The translations under genes and the position numbers were made by a program. The notes under the pieces were generated by a model. It saw only the letters and a list, made by a program, of their open reading frames with translations, searched no databases and was not told the origin of the DNA. A stretch of DNA of 33,722 bases from Guillardia theta CCMP2712 (lineage: Eukaryota; Cryptophyceae; Pyrenomonadales; Geminigeraceae), in assembly GCF_000315625.1 (NCBI RefSeq), contig NW_005434572.1, positions 40,631-74,352 of the forward strand. Reading direction: 5' to 3'. Each line of letters begins with the position of its first letter. The stretch's first letter is position 1. Shown piece after piece: positions 31,524 through 33,722 of this stretch.

Positions 31524-33309
31524 AGTGGTGATGATGATGATGGTGATGATGGAGATGGTGGTGGTGGTAGTGATGATGATGATGATGATGATGATGATAA
31601 GGAGGAGGACGGGAGGAGAGGAGGAGCAAAGGAGAGTAGGAGGAGGGGATAGAATCTACCTGAGCTCCTTGATGATCTCATCGCACTTCATGTGCTCGTC
31701 CCGCAAATTCTTGAGCTCTCCCTCAGCGCGGCTTCTGCCCTCCTGCTCCTCCTTGAGCTGCTTCTTCAGCCTCTCGATCTCCTCGTCTCTCGACTTGAGC
31801 GCATCCCCCATGCCCCTCAGCTGCGCCATGACCGTCAGGCGTACCGAGGGGAAGAAGGATACGAGAGCTGACCTTGGCAAGCTCTTCCTTCATGTCTGCA
31901 TTCTCCTTCTGCAGCTTCTCCAGCAGAGCGCTGTTCCCCTTCTCGGACTTGAGGTCGTCGGCGAGCTGTGATGGGCTTAGAGGCTAGCGGAAACTGAGGA
32001 TGAGAGAGGGGAGGGGAGGGAGGGGAGGGAAAGCAAGTGTGATAAGAGCAGGAGACATCAGGAGAACAAGGGGGAGACAAGGAGGAAAAACAGAGTCTCT
32101 GTCAAAGACGAGAGAACAAACAGTAGAGGAGGAGAAAGAGAATGAAGGACGAGGACTGTAGGGGTCGAAGGGATCGGGAGGAAGAGGAGCAGCGCGAACC
32201 TTCTGGAAGAACTTCATGTCCTGTACGTAGATGGCGCGGAGCTGAGCCAGGAGCTCCTTGAGCTTCTTGACGAAGATGATCCCCTCCAGCTGCATTGCCT
32301 GCACGTTGTCAACGATGGTCTGGTCGTGGACAGCGTCGGCCTCGAGCATGTTGGTCCACAAGGTGATGGACTCGTCGACGATGGAAGCGACGTCTCTGTC
32401 CTGACTCTTCACTGCGTGATCCTTGACGGCTGTGAAGAGCTCGAACATCTTCTTCTTGTCCGCCAGCTCCCCCGTCGCCATCCTCGCCAGCGCGACGTCG
32501 AATTCCTCCTGCCGTATCCATGCTCAGAAGAAACCTGCCCTTCTCCTAAACCTGCCCTTCTCCTTCTCCTTCTCCTTCTCCTTCTCCTTCTCCTTCTCCT
32601 TCTCCTCCTACTAACATCAGCAATCCCAACGACCTCTTGCTACTCATATCTCAACCTCTCTCTTTCTTCTTCCCTCTCTCCTCCTCCTTCCTCCCTTTTC
32701 CTTCCTCCCTGCTCCCTGCTCCCTGCTCCCTGCTCCCTGCTCCCTCCCGCTCTCTCCATCTTCCCTGCTCCCTCCTTTGCCGCCCTCACCCTGTTTCGCT
32801 GTAGGGTGAGCACCACCAGCGAGCCAGGAACATCCTCTCCTCGGAGAAGGTCGAGGACGTTGTCGGAGGTACAGCTCTTGCCATCAACTTTCAAGATCGT
32901 GTCTCCCTTCGCCATCTTCTTGCTGTTGGCCGCCGGCCCTCCAGTCAGAAGGTTGTCGATTACCACACCCTTGATCATAATCCCCACCTGCGTGCAAGTC
33001 AGCTCCTCTTCCTCCTCGCCACCCGCGCGCTGACGGTGGAGCGAGAGCCGGCGCTTGCGTTGGCGAATGTTTGCGTCTCGACCTGCTCCCGGGTGAGACA
33101 AGTGCGAGAGAGGAGGGCCGGGATGTTTTCACCGACAAGACGTCCTTCTCTATGAGAGTATGCATGAGATCGCAGTAGGACTCGCTCTTCTCGATCAGCT
33201 TCTCCAGCGCATACAGGCGGTCTTGAACGGAGTCTTGCTGCTCGAAATCACTTGGTTTCTGCTCCGTCGAGCTTTCATCCTTCTTTCCGAAGATGCCAAA
33301 AAGATCCAT
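30741..33309 (-). CDS. Two-PDZ coiled-coil protein, function unknown
   Basis: Nine exons on the minus strand in phase: 33309-33133, 33082-33023, 32987-32790, 32508-32200, 31965-31873, 31820-31660, 31382-31205, 31061-30972, 30824-30741, giving 449 residues. The start MDLFGIFGKKDESS leads into a short helix. PDZ1 (~60-145) has VGIMIKGVVIDNLLTGGPAANSKK in two parts, then KGDTILKVDGKSC and LVVLTLQR. A helical middle region (~146-250) and a coiled coil (~250-335, with ERLKKQLKEEQEGRSRAEGE) follow. PDZ2 (~350-440) has CGVGIVFAKD, IFVQSIVPGGAAADCKK and NDVLEKIDGKV, then FTVTLNRK. Both carry the G-x-G-I carboxylate-loop region and the PGGxAA turn. PDZ domains bind C-terminal peptides, so a scaffold is inferred. 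Exon 2 (20 codons) is the least certain. Confidence 0.82.
31467..31600 (+). repeat. (GAT)n microsatellite in an intron of the two-PDZ gene
   Basis: A long GAT/GGT array with interruptions inside intron 31659-31383. It yields Asp, Met or His runs depending on frame and strand; none is real coding. Confidence 0.9.
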
Positions 33310-33384
33310 GACTGCAACTGCCGAGTGAGAAAACTTGCGTCAGTCTTCACTCTCCTCATCGACGCATGCACATAACAAGCAATT

Positions 33385-33655
33385 ATGGAGAAAACACCAG
33401 AGTGGAGATCTCTCCCTCCCTCCCTCCCTCCCTCCCTCCCTCCCTCCCGGAGGAAGGAAACAGTCACCGGGATCTCCTCAGCACTCGCTATCTCCTGGCG
33501 CTGAACCCGACGAAGGCCTCCAACCGACTTGCGGTGAGTGACTCGTATGTGGCGACAGGACGGGATAGAGTGAACGTCATGAGCAGCTGATGAAACTTGA
33601 CGAGGAAAGCTACGTCGAGGCCATGCTGGGGGATATGACACGCCTGCGGCGATGA
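33385..33655 (+). CDS. Possible three-exon small protein (45 aa), divergent from the two-PDZ gene
   Basis: Model: exon 33385-33401 (MEKTP plus two bases), intron 33402-33481 with a CCCT microsatellite, exon 33482-33533, intron 33534-33586 (53 nt, donor GTGAGT, acceptor GAGCAG), exon 33587-33655. Phases match at both junctions. The product reads TRYLLALNPTKASNRLALMK and then LDEESYVEAMLGDMTRLRR before TGA. The composition (Leu, Arg, Glu, no low complexity) looks protein-like. No family was recognised. The first 17-nt exon is the weak link: exons 2-3 may instead belong to a transcript with a different start. The ATG would lie only 76 bp from the opposite gene's ATG. Confidence 0.4.
33411..33448 (+). 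repeat. (CCCT)n microsatellite
   Basis: About nine tandem CCCT units, probably intronic, between the two divergent starts at the right end. Confidence 0.9.
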
Positions 33656-33722
33656 AATCAGCTGCCTGGGTGCATCTCCTCCCTTCCTCCTCTTCTCACT
33701 TCCTTTCCATCTTGCCCTCCTC

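Noticed and set aside
31201-31681. Poly-His, poly-Ser, poly-Asp and poly-Met open frames
   Set aside because: Six-frame products of an intronic (GAT)n microsatellite.

Overview
This is a nuclear segment from a eukaryotic microbe. Nearly every gene is split by GT-AG introns, many of them only about 46-54 nt long. Coding is on both strands, intergenic sequence is short, and simple-sequence tracts fill many introns. The proteins (Noc2, Sas10/Utp3, PH, PDZ, WD40, SHAQKYF-MYB) are all eukaryotic. Intron style, GC-rich promoter-like blocks and C-rich intronic microsatellites make me think of a microalga or other protist, possibly a cryptophyte such as Guillardia. That assignment is a guess and no marker gene here proves it. 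A run of exactly 100 N (16692-16791) marks a draft assembly.

Layout, left to right. 1-560 is a G-rich, C-poor stretch with one perfect hairpin. ~1603-4214 (+) is a PH-domain protein fused to a one-repeat voltage-gated cation channel. 4480-5321 is a GC-rich promoter-like block. 5322-8605 (+) is Noc2 (pre-60S assembly), facing 8634-13019 (-), a PDZ and coiled-coil protein. 13622-17578 (+) encodes fourteen WD repeats (two propellers) followed by a PH domain, and it faces Sas10/Utp3 at 17770-19886 (-). 19890-20976 is intergenic and carries a repeat family in direct and inverted orientation. 20977-21548 (+) is a small SHAQKYF-MYB. 21549-23134 is another GC-rich intergenic block. 23135-30539 (+) encodes a predicted 2232-residue single-pass membrane protein with a very long coiled-coil rod and a C-terminal YfaP/DUF2135-like domain. 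It faces 30741-33309 (-), a two-PDZ coiled-coil protein. 33385-33655 (+) is a possible three-exon micro-gene divergent from that PDZ gene.

I built the exon models by hand, requiring GT-AG borders and matching phases. Seven exons of the rod gene sum to 2233 codons, eight of Noc2 to 812, four of Sas10 to 658, and nine of the two-PDZ gene to 450, each an exact whole number including the stop. The 5' ends of the channel, WD-PH and MYB genes, and the middle of the 8.6-13 kb PDZ gene, remain uncertain.

Functionally the genes are mixed. Two encode ribosome-biogenesis factors (Noc2 for the large subunit, Sas10/Utp3 for the small-subunit processome), and both carry the same palindrome GCACGTGC a few bases before the ATG. 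Four others look like membrane or signalling scaffolds (two PH, two PDZ genes). Three gene pairs converge tail to tail with 28-200 nt between stop codons.
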